11,046 nucleotides of DNA from Prevotellaceae bacterium (GTDB lineage Bacteria > Bacteroidota > Bacteroidia > Bacteroidales > UBA932): positions 1-11,046 of the forward strand of contig JAITSM010000023.1 of assembly GCA_031287815.1 (NCBI GenBank), written 5' to 3'. Positions 1 through 5,143 of this stretch are shown here, one piece after another. Both the position numbers and the translations under genes were made by a program. The notes beneath the pieces are model-generated. The model was not told the DNA's origin. It was given only the letters and a program-made list of their open reading frames with translations, and ran no database searches. Every line of letters begins with the position of its first letter. Within the stretch, counting starts at the first letter, position 1.

Positions 1-115
1 ACACGCTGAACGTTACTTTTTGGTTCATGTAATCCGTTCTTATCGGCGTAATAGTTACTGTTGCGCTTGCAGCCACGCTTACAAGCATTGCGAAAAAGAA
101 AAGTTTTGTTTTCAT
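1..115 (-). CDS. Secreted protein, N-terminal part only; paralogue of the FISUMP protein at 5144-6391
   Basis: The reading frame starts at the ATG at 113-115 on the minus strand and stays open to the left edge, giving 38 residues. Residues 1-18 form a classical signal peptide: MKTK, a hydrophobic run LFFFAMLVSV and an A-S-A cleavage motif. The mature part begins TVTITPIRTDYMNQKVTFSV, which aligns with TVTPVSVDYDRQEVTFHV at the mature start of the protein encoded at 5144-6391. The shared pattern is TVT-P--DY--Q-VTF-V. The leader upstream is also shared with that gene, so this is probably a second member of the same secreted paralogous family. Whether a C-terminal FISUMP domain follows cannot be seen. 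There is no Shine-Dalgarno sequence, as is usual in this phylum. The start is supported by the signal peptide and by its position just after the leader hairpin. Confidence 0.8.
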   Translation of the reverse strand, partial: MKTKLFFFAMLVSVAASATVTITPIRTDYMNQKVTFSV

Positions 116-525
116 AAAATTAAATTATTAAATCGTTATTGTTTTGTAGCATTGGGGCTGTTTTCAAACACAAACCAACCTTATAAAACAACCCCCTGCT
201 ACGGATTTTTATTCCCTGCCAATCATTGCAGAAAATTTTAATACACGTTTTCTACAATTTGTTTCTTTAACTTTTATGATGATTTTTTCTCAATTCCACT
301 AAAAAACCAAGAGTGGAAGAGGATACTATACTTACATAACTTCGAGGTTATAGGAAACCCAATATACGTATAAGTACAACAACCCACATCCACTCCTGGC
401 GCGGTTGCTTTGACTTATATTCGCGTATATTTTGAAATTTCCTATATTCCGAAGCCAACAAGAATAAAAGTTAAAGCGATATATTTTTTTTATATCAAAT
501 TCAAAATGTCAAAGAGCACGTAATA
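116..525 (-). ncRNA. Structured 5' leader RNA, copy 1 (family of three in this window)
   Basis: This is an untranslated leader of about 410 nt between the predicted transcription start near 525 and the ATG at 115. Visible pairings, in plus-strand coordinates, are as follows. P1 is a perfect 13-bp stem, 464-476 with 265-277. P2 is a hairpin, 312-318 with 294-300 (TTCCACT/AGTGGAA). P3 is a long arm: 449-454 with 340-345, then an internal loop of 2 nt (447-448) opposite 3 nt (346-348), then the 9-bp helix 438-446/349-357, then 424-431/361-368, 413-419/369-375 and 403-407/380-384. A further hairpin pairs 248-257 with 226-235. P4 is the terminal hairpin, 185-195 with 154-164, closed by 198-202/146-150. 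The helices recur in copies 2 and 3 with different bases but preserved pairing. I do not recognise a named RNA family. Function is inferred to be control of the downstream gene. Confidence 0.75.
502..519 (-). promoter_or_regulatory. boxA-like motif in leader 1
   Basis: Read on the minus strand this is GTGCTCTTTGACATTTTG, beginning about 6 nt after the predicted transcription start. It resembles the rRNA antitermination boxA of E. coli (TGCTCTTTAACA), the binding site for NusB/S10. The same position in the other two leaders carries TGCTCTTTGAAAT and GTTCTTTGATAT. The resemblance is visible, but an antitermination role is inference. Confidence 0.45.
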
Positions 526-531
526 CCGACG

Positions 532-562
532 CAAATATATTACTTTATTTTTTAATTCCAAA
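532..562 (-). promoter_or_regulatory. Bacteroidetes-type promoter of leader 1
   Basis: On the minus strand, TTTG (559-562) is followed after exactly 19 nt by TATATTTG (532-539). This matches the Bacteroidetes primary-sigma consensus TTTG-N19-TAnnTTTG. An A/T-rich stretch upstream is conserved with the other two leader promoters. Confidence 0.85.
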
Positions 563-606
563 TATTTTTGAAATAATTTTTACTGTAAGGTGGTTTTGGC
601 GTTAGC

Positions 607-642
607 TACTGCCTACTGAAAACTGAAAACTGCCTACTGGAA
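607..642. repeat. Tandem-like ACTG micro-repeat
   Basis: The tract consists of TACTGCCTACTG, then GAAAACT twice, then TGCCTACTGG. The unit CTGCCTACTG recurs at 989-998. There is no coding potential. It belongs to the scattered small direct repeats that fill intergenic DNA in this window. Confidence 0.6.
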
Positions 643-853
643 GCCCCGAAGGGGCGAAATATGCATAACCGCAGGCAAGCGCAGCGCAGCCTGCGGAACG
701 AAGCGTCTCTGCGCCTTTCGCGCGGCGCACTGGCTTTCCGCTATGCACGGACAGTGCGCCGCGCGAGAGGCAGGGCGCGCCATGTAGTCCCCATGCTGCG
801 TTACGCTCCGCTTCACTTGCATGGGGTTATGAAAATTCAAGCCCTCCGGGCTT
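643..853. repeat. GC-rich multi-hairpin intergenic element
   Basis: Five consecutive hairpins cover almost the whole stretch: 643-655 (GCCCC/GGGGC), 669-676 with 689-696 (CCGCAGGC/GCCTGCGG), 713-730 with 754-771 (18 bp with one G-U-compatible change), 789-796 with 819-826 (CCCCATGC/GCATGGGG) and 839-853 (AAGCCC/GGGCTT). The element is abruptly GC-rich beside an AT-rich promoter region. Open frames crossing it are explained by base composition. It looks like a dispersed non-coding repeat or a structured transcript, but only one copy is in the window. Confidence 0.6.
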
Positions 854-887
854 CAACGGTCAACGGTCAACGGCCAACGGTCAATGG
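854..887 (+). repeat. Heptamer tandem repeat (TCAACGG)n
   Basis: About five degenerate copies of a 7-nt unit CAACGGT/CAACGGC run directly after the multi-hairpin element. Such tracts are prone to slippage. Confidence 0.65.
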
Positions 888-902
888 CGCAGTAGACACG
901 TG

Positions 903-924
903 GGGACGCACGGCCGTGCGTCCC
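903..924. repeat. Perfect 22-bp palindrome
   Basis: GGGACGCACGG is followed immediately by its exact reverse complement CCGTGCGTCCC, with no spacer. Lying between repeat tracts, it is probably a module of a dispersed repeat rather than an operator. A symmetric protein-binding site cannot be excluded. Confidence 0.7.
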
Positions 925-928
925 TACA

Positions 929-1050
929 GCTGGCGTCAGCAACCTTAAACTTTAAACCTGAAACCTGAAACTAAAAAGGCGCAAGCCACTGCCTACTGCC
1001 CTCTGGCGCCAGCCGACTCACCACTCACGACTAATGACTCACGACTAAAA
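929..1050 (+). repeat. Dispersed intergenic repeat modules
   Basis: The module at 929-972 reads GCTGGCGTCAGC, CAACCTTAAACTTTAAAC and two CTGAAAC units. It recurs at 10858-10892 and, inverted, at 8699-8734. A second module at 981-1050 has CTGCCTACTG, the palindrome CTGGCGCCAG (1003-1012) and direct repeats of ACTCACGACTAA. Its GTCGGCTGGCGCC portion, read on the minus strand, resembles GTCGGCTGATGCC just after thiL at 10457-10469. No gene is present in 600-1142. Confidence 0.65.
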
Positions 1051-1083
1051 GCCGTTTTACGCCGGACAATCGCAAATTTTCCC

Positions 1084-1091
1084 TATCTTTG
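1084..1091 (+). promoter_or_regulatory. Candidate thrC promoter (-7 box)
   Basis: TATCTTTG matches the Bacteroidetes -7 consensus TAnnTTTG and would start transcription about 45 nt before the thrC ATG. No convincing TTTG is found 19 nt upstream, so the assignment rests on the -7 box alone. Confidence 0.5.
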
Positions 1092-1142
1092 CCGCCGGCA
1101 CTTTACCGATGAACACTATATTTTTAAGCATAAAATTCCTAC

Positions 1143-2438
1143 ATGAAATATTATAGCACCAACAGGCGAGCCCCACTGTCGACGTTGCGGGAGGCCGTTC
1201 TTAAAGGCTTGGCCGGCGATAATGGGTTGTATATGCCGGAGCGTATTCCGCAACTGGGCAGCGATTTTTTCGCCACGTTGCGCCGCCGGACATTCCGGGA
1301 AATATCGCTCGAAGTGGCTACAGCGCTCTTCGGCGATGATATTGCCGCTGCGCCGCTCCGCAGCATAGTGTATGATGCGCTGGGCTTCGATGTTCCGCTG
1401 GTAAAAATGACCGGCCGTATCTACAGCCTTGAGTTGTTTCATGGCCCCACGATGGCGTTTAAGGATGTGGGGGCGCGCTTTCTGGCACGCATGATGCAAT
1501 ACTTTACCCGCAATGAAAACGCCGCAACGAATGTGCTGGTGGCCACTTCCGGCGACACCGGCAGCGCGGTGGCCAACGGTTTTCTGGGAGTAGAGGGCGT
1601 CACCGTGACGGTGCTATATCCCAAAGGGCTGGTGAGTAAAATTCAGGAATCGCAATTTACCACGCTGGGGCAAAACGTGCGCGCGCTGGAGGTGGAAGGC
1701 GTTTTTGACGACTGCCAGCGGCTGGTGAAACAGGCCTTTTTGGACAAAGAACTCAACGCGCGGCGCCGCCTCACTTCTGCCAATTCTATCAACCTGGCGC
1801 GTTTTATCCCGCAGGCGTTTTATTACTTTTGGGGCTGGGCGCAGATGCCGCAGGGCAGCGAAGTAATCGTTAGCGTTCCCAGCGGCAACTTCGGCAACCT
1901 GACGGCCGGCTTGCTGGCGCAGCGCATGGGTTTACCCGTTAAGCATTTTATTGCCGCCAACAATGCCAACGATATTTTTTTGCAATACCTGCAAACGGCA
2001 AAATTTTCTCCGCGCCCCAGCGTCGCCACCATTGCCAATGCTATGGATGTGGGCAACCCCAGCAACTTCGCCCGCATCATGGATTTGTACGGTAATGATT
2101 ATGCAAAAGCCGCCGCCGCGATTTCGGGCTACAGCTACAGCGATGCGCAGATTCGCGAAGTCGTGAAGCGCGTCTTTGCCGAAACGCGCTACCTCCTCGA
2201 CCCGCACGGCGCCTGCGCCTGCGAAGCCCTGCGCGAATACCTGCAAAACGATAAGGAAGCAAAAGGATTTTTTCTGGCAACGGCGCATCCCGCCAAGTTC
2301 AAGGAAACGGTGGATGACATATTGGGCACGGATATTACCGTTCCCGAAAAACTTTCCGCCTTTATGCGCGGCAAAAAGCAAACCACCGTCATAAGCAACC
2401 GCTATGAGGATTTCAAAGCGTTTTTGTTAAATTCTTAA
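1143..2438 (+). CDS. thrC: Threonine synthase
   Basis: This is a cytoplasmic PLP-dependent enzyme that converts O-phospho-L-homoserine and water to L-threonine and phosphate, the last step of threonine synthesis. Its 431 residues match the short bacterial ThrC type. The N-terminal segment STNRRAPLSTLREAVLKGLA is typical of the family. HGPTMAFKDVGARF (100-113) carries the PLP-binding lysine at K107. ATSGDTGSAV (134-143) and VPSGNFGNLTAG (245-256) are the cofactor and phosphate loops. NAMDVGNPSN (299-308) and DPHGACACEAL near residue 360 are also conserved. All catalytic motifs are intact. In many Bacteroidales thrC follows thrA and a phosphoglycerate-mutase-like gene. Here it stands alone behind repeat-rich DNA with its own candidate promoter. 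It converges on yidD with 29 bp between the stops. Confidence 0.97.
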   Translation: MKYYSTNRRAPLSTLREAVLKGLAGDNGLYMPERIPQLGSDFFATLRRRTFREISLEVATALFGDDIAAAPLRSIVYDALGFDVPLVKMTGRIYSLELFHGPTMAFKDVGARFLARMMQYFTRNENAATNVLVATSGDTGSAVANGFLGVEGVTVTVLYPKGLVSKIQESQFTTLGQNVRALEVEGVFDDCQRLVKQAFLDKELNARRRLTSANSINLARFIPQAFYYFWGWAQMPQGSEVIVSVPSGNFGNLTAGLLAQRMGLPVKHFIAANNANDIFLQYLQTAKFSPRPSVATIANAMDVGNPSNFARIMDLYGNDYAKAAAAISGYSYSDAQIREVVKRVFAETRYLLDPHGACACEALREYLQNDKEAKGFFLATAHPAKFKETVDDILGTDITVPEKLSAFMRGKKQTTVISNRYEDFKAFLLNS

Positions 2439-2467
2439 TCTTTTCCCTCAAAAGAAATTTTTTATTC

Positions 2468-2743
2468 TTATGGCACCGGGTCATACCCGCAGCCGCCCCA
2501 GGGATGGCAGCGCAGGATGCGCAGCAGCGCTAACCATGCGCCTTTAAGTACGCCGTGTTTTTTCAACGCTTCAATGGCGTATTGCGAACAGGTAGGCGTG
2601 AAGCGGCAGGTAGGCGGTTTCAGCGGCGAAAGGTACCACTGATATAATTTAACCGCTAGTATCAACGGAAACGCCAGCCCCTTCAGCAGCCGCTCCCGCC
2701 AACGCTTCGTTGATGTTCCGGAGGTGTGATTCAATGTCGGCAT
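2468..2743 (-). CDS. yidD: Membrane protein insertion efficiency factor YidD
   Basis: This small membrane-associated protein assists YidC-dependent insertion of inner-membrane proteins. The 91-residue form begins at the ATG at 2741-2743. An amphipathic or hydrophobic segment (residues 19-38) is followed by the family signature YQWYLSPLKPPTCRFTPTCS (34-53), then YAIEALKKHG and LRCHPWGGCGYDPVP at the C-terminus. Four cysteines (46, 52, 79, 85) are visible. The frame is open upstream to 2806, but that extension shows no family resemblance and would lie further inside rnpA, so I take the internal ATG. Even so, the start overlaps the rnpA 3' end by 95 nt, longer than the usual few-base overlap. 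It is the last visible gene of the operon, and the rnpA-yidD order is widely conserved in bacteria. Confidence 0.93.
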   Translation of the reverse strand: MPTLNHTSGTSTKRWRERLLKGLAFPLILAVKLYQWYLSPLKPPTCRFTPTCSQYAIEALKKHGVLKGAWLALLRILRCHPWGGCGYDPVP

Positions 2744-3068
2744 ACAATAAAATTTCCGGTGATACATAATGAAAGAAAATAGCCATTGTTTTGTTTTTCC
2801 CAACAAGCGTTTCGTACAACCCCGCTTTATTCCTTCTGAAAGCCTCGCGGATTCTTCGTTTCAAGAGATTGCGCGTAACGGCTTTCTTGAAATTCCGTTT
2901 GGGAACATTCACGGCCATTTGGCAACAGGGCGCGCCGGGCGTTGCCGGAAGAACGGAAAAAAAAACTTTAAACGGAAAATGAAAAAACGCCGACCCCTTA
3001 TTGACCAGTGCGGCTATTTGTTTTTGCGAGCACAAGCGTTCGGATTTCGGTAAAGCGGCGGGTTTCAT
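2649..3068 (-). CDS. rnpA: Ribonuclease P protein component
   Basis: This is the basic protein subunit of RNase P, which with the M1-type RNA removes 5' leaders from pre-tRNAs. The protein has 139 residues. The aromatic-rich strand FPFKVFFSV (31-39) and the RNR signature in VPKRNFKKAVTRNLLKRRIR (55-74) mark the family and line the RNA-binding face. An N-terminal KSERLCSQKQI matches the usual RnpA start. The C-terminal 20 residues or so (ALAGAAAEGAGVSVDTSG) are low-complexity, lie beyond the conserved fold and overlap the yidD start. The ATG follows the hemD stop by 2 nt, so the two are translationally coupled. The gene belongs to the SUI1 to yidD operon. Confidence 0.96.
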   Translation of the reverse strand: MKPAALPKSERLCSQKQIAALVNKGSAFFHFPFKVFFSVLPATPGAPCCQMAVNVPKRNFKKAVTRNLLKRRIREAFRRNKAGLYETLVGKNKTMAIFFHYVSPEILLYADIESHLRNINEALAGAAAEGAGVSVDTSG

Positions 3069-3070
3069 CC

Positions 3071-3805
3071 TTAGCTCAGGAATATATCCAACGCCTTAGC
3101 GATAGAGGGCGCTTCCGGCGTGGGCGCTTCAACGGCGACTTTGAAATCATTTTCTTTTAACGTCTTTGCCGCCGCCGCGCCAAACGACGCCATTAGCGTT
3201 TTTCCCTGTTTAAAATTCGGGAAATTTTCGAGCAGCGATTTCACTTCATGCGGGCTGTAGAATACCAGCATATCGTAACGTTTCAGTTCGATATTTTTAA
3301 TTTCGGTGTTGGTTATCGTGCGGTAAAAAACCGCTTTGGTGTTTCTCAACCGCGCTTTGTCAAAGGCTTTCGGGATTTCGGGCTTGTAATTATCGGCCAG
3401 CGCCAGCAGGAATATTTCGTACCGGTGTTTGATATTGATTACTTCGATGAGGGAATGAACGGTGCCGCTACCAAAGAATATTTTACGTTTGCGGTACACG
3501 ATGTATTTTTGCAAATAGTTGGCAATAGATTCCGTCATGCAAAAATATTTCATCGACTGGGGCACGGGAAATCGCAAGTTTTCACAAAGGGAAAAGAACA
3601 TATCGACCGCCGTGCGGGCGGTAAATACAACAGCGGAATGTTTCTGGATGTCGATGCGTTGTGCGCGGAATTCTTTTGCAGAAAGGCTTTCAATGCGCGT
3701 GAAAGGAACGAAGTCAATAATCAATTTGTGTTTTTCTATTAACTCTGCATAGGGGGTTGTTCCTATCGGTTCCGGCTGTGCCATTAGGATATTCGTTACA
3801 TTCAT
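3071..3805 (-). CDS. hemD: Uroporphyrinogen-III synthase
   Basis: HemD closes hydroxymethylbilane with ring-D inversion to uroporphyrinogen III in tetrapyrrole synthesis. The 244-residue frame matches the divergent Bacteroidales form. It starts with LMAQPEPIGTTPYAELIEKH, followed by DFVPFTRIESLSAKEFRAQR (31-50), VVFTARTAVDMFF, MKYFCMTESIANYLQKYIVY and RKRKIFFG. The C-terminal lobe has YDMLVFYSPHEVKSLLENFP, ASFGAAAAKTLKE and AEAPTPEAPS-type residues (EAPTPEAPSIAKALDIFL). HemD proteins are poorly conserved across phyla, but these segments together are diagnostic. The ATG at 3803-3805 is 16 nt after the DUF4271 stop. It is the third of five co-oriented genes. Genomes of this order commonly keep hemD beside rnpA even though haem synthesis may be partial, and no other hem gene is visible here. 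Confidence 0.92.
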   Translation of the reverse strand: MNVTNILMAQPEPIGTTPYAELIEKHKLIIDFVPFTRIESLSAKEFRAQRIDIQKHSAVVFTARTAVDMFFSLCENLRFPVPQSMKYFCMTESIANYLQKYIVYRKRKIFFGSGTVHSLIEVINIKHRYEIFLLALADNYKPEIPKAFDKARLRNTKAVFYRTITNTEIKNIELKRYDMLVFYSPHEVKSLLENFPNFKQGKTLMASFGAAAAKTLKENDFKVAVEAPTPEAPSIAKALDIFLS

Positions 3806-3821
3806 GCTGCAAAAATTAAGT

Positions 3822-4622
3822 CTAATCCAACAATATAAAAGAATATAGCAATAAAAACGGGGCTATTTCGAAAGTGCAAAGGTACAAAATCAAAAAGAAA
3901 ATAGAAATACGCGCGGTTAAAAAAATGCGGATAACACGCAAAATATAAAGCAGCATAAAAAAGAGCAGCACGCTGAACCCGGCGATTGTCAAGCTATGGA
4001 AGAAGACGCCATCCCTGCTGGCTACCATGAGCAATATGACAGGGAGCAATAAAAACCCGCAGGCAATGCAATGAAGGCGGTTAAAAAAAACAATCAATTG
4101 CATAACGGGAGCGTTCTTGCTCACGAATTCCACGATGCGCAACAGGGAAAATTTCACTATAAAAAACACCGCCAAAATGCCAATGATCATCCAAAAATAT
4201 TCCCATTGCAAATCGTCGCCCATCGTAATCCACCCGGTGCGCAACGCCGCCAGCCATATAAAAAAACCAATGGAGATAAACGAAAACGCCGACAGTATGC
4301 GGCTTGTGATAACAACGGATAAGGAGTTTTCGTTGAATTGCTTTTCGGCGGCGAGGAAATTAAACAGCCCGTTCATCAAGGTAGAAAAAAAATTACGCAC
4401 GTAGCGGAACAGCAGCAAAAATAAACACATGACGCCTAACGACAGGAAGCCTTCAAATATGCCGGACGGAGCGTCTCTCCATGCCGGCTCCGCCGGTTTT
4501 TTTGCCGGCGCAGATAACACCGAATAACTGCCAAAAACCGCTTCCGGCGCGGGTTCCTGCCATACAGCCGGATTCCCCTGCGCCAATGAATCGGTGGTAA
4601 ATGTTGTGAAGGTTGCTATCAT
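3822..4622 (-). CDS. DUF4271 integral membrane protein
   Basis: The 266-residue protein has a polar N-terminus of about 55 residues, rich in Ala, Pro and Glu. Hydrophobic segments follow at roughly residues 57-76, 107-127, 142-162, 177-200, 208-232 and 240-264, so about six membrane spans are likely. Size, topology and position directly upstream of hemD match the DUF4271 family that precedes hemD in many Bacteroidales. No catalytic motif is visible and the function is unknown. The conserved gene order suggests a link to the operon but does not define one. The start at 4620-4622 leaves 47 nt to the SUI1 stop. The first 15 residues (MIATFTTFTTDSLAQ) could be a weak signal sequence or the true start could be slightly different. 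Confidence 0.82.
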   Translation of the reverse strand: MIATFTTFTTDSLAQGNPAVWQEPAPEAVFGSYSVLSAPAKKPAEPAWRDAPSGIFEGFLSLGVMCLFLLLFRYVRNFFSTLMNGLFNFLAAEKQFNENSLSVVITSRILSAFSFISIGFFIWLAALRTGWITMGDDLQWEYFWMIIGILAVFFIVKFSLLRIVEFVSKNAPVMQLIVFFNRLHCIACGFLLLPVILLMVASRDGVFFHSLTIAGFSVLLFFMLLYILRVIRIFLTARISIFFLILYLCTFEIAPFLLLYSFILLD

Positions 4623-4669
4623 GCCGTTGTTTATTTCGAAGTGGGTTATTTACGGGTTGCCCGCAGGCG

Positions 4670-5014
4670 TTAATTTCCTCTCTTTGCCTTGTAGCCTGCG
4701 GCATTCAACAACGCTACAATACGCTCGCGAAAATCGCCTTGCAATAATATTTCGCCGTCTTTCGCCGTACCGCCTGCGCCGCATTGGGTTTTCAGCATTT
4801 TGGCAAGCGTTTGCAAATCGTCGTCGCTGCCTGCAAAGCCGCTTATCAGCGTTACCTGCTTTCCCGCCCTGTGCCGGCGGTCGATAGTTACCGCCAACTT
4901 TTGTTGCGCCGGCGGCAGCGTTGTTTGCTCTTGCCCTTGTTCCTGCCGGTAGCCAAAATCAGGATTGGTAGAATAAACCACCCCTAAACGGCTTTTCCAA
5001 TCGTTGTTTGCCAT
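4670..5014 (-). CDS. SUI1/YciH-type translation initiation factor
   Basis: The 114-residue protein has an N-terminal linker (MANNDWKSRLGVVYSTNPDF) followed by a SUI1 domain from about residue 38 to the end. LAVTIDRRHRAGKQVTLISG, LQTLAKMLKTQCGAGGTAKD and GEILLQGDFRERIVALLNAA are the domain's beta-strand, central basic loop and C-terminal helix signatures. Bacterial homologues (YciH) resemble eukaryotic eIF1 and influence start-site fidelity in initiation. The bacterial role is less settled than the fold. It is the first gene of the operon, with its own -7 box 18 nt upstream of the ATG, so the whole hemD-rnpA-yidD cluster may be driven from here. Confidence 0.92.
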   Translation of the reverse strand: MANNDWKSRLGVVYSTNPDFGYRQEQGQEQTTLPPAQQKLAVTIDRRHRAGKQVTLISGFAGSDDDLQTLAKMLKTQCGAGGTAKDGEILLQGDFRERIVALLNAAGYKAKRGN

Positions 5015-5031
5015 AGGTGCGAAAATTTGTG

Positions 5032-5059
5032 CAAAGGTACGAAAAAAAGTTCAGCGCAA
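5032..5059 (-). promoter_or_regulatory. Promoter of the SUI1-DUF4271-hemD-rnpA-yidD operon
   Basis: On the minus strand TACCTTTG (5032-5039) fits the -7 consensus. ATTG-like bases near 5057-5060 lie 17 nt upstream, slightly short of the usual 19. The predicted start of transcription is only about 10 nt before the SUI1 ATG, giving a very short leader. Confidence 0.65.
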
Positions 5060-5094
5060 TACGCAGCAATCCTAATGATGATAACCATGCAGCA

Positions 5095-5120
5095 GCCGGA
5101 AGCAAGTCTTTTGCTTCGGC
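5095..5120 (-). terminator. Hairpin after the FISUMP gene, possible terminator
   Basis: A stem of about 10 bp (GCCGGAAGCAA with TTGCTTCGGC, one bulged G, 5-nt loop) lies 23 nt beyond the FISUMP stop and before the SUI1 promoter. No T-run follows on the minus strand, so an intrinsic terminator is not secure. It could also protect the 3' end of the transcript. Confidence 0.4.
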
Positions 5121-5143
5121 CAGATAAAATTATATCGGTAAAA

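Noticed and set aside
146..202. P4 hairpin as an intrinsic terminator
   Set aside because: In the transcribed direction it is followed by an A-rich sequence, not a U-run, and it lies between promoter and start codon in all three copies. Attenuation by another mechanism is not excluded.
20..241. Open frame on plus across the left-edge gene and leader
   Set aside because: It is antisense to a signal-peptide coding start and to a leader with a clear promoter. The composition is unlike protein and it has no family resemblance.
265..476. Leader as a known riboswitch
   Set aside because: I could not match it to cobalamin, TPP, SAM or other signatures. No TPP thi-box is seen here or upstream of thiL, which has an almost leaderless promoter.
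116..562. Leader as a transposable element or insertion sequence
   Set aside because: No transposase, terminal inverted repeats or target duplications are seen. Conservation is in promoter and folding rather than uniform sequence identity.
661..948. Open frame rich in Arg and Ala (95 codons)
   Set aside because: It runs through five hairpins, a heptamer repeat and a perfect palindrome. The open frame results from GC-rich repeat sequence.
854..1050. CRISPR-like array
   Set aside because: The repeats are 7-12 nt, contiguous and degenerate, with no unique spacers of regular length and no cas genes.
3248..3742. Long plus-strand open frame opposite hemD
   Set aside because: It is antisense to a confidently assigned hemD, with no recognisable motifs and no promoter.
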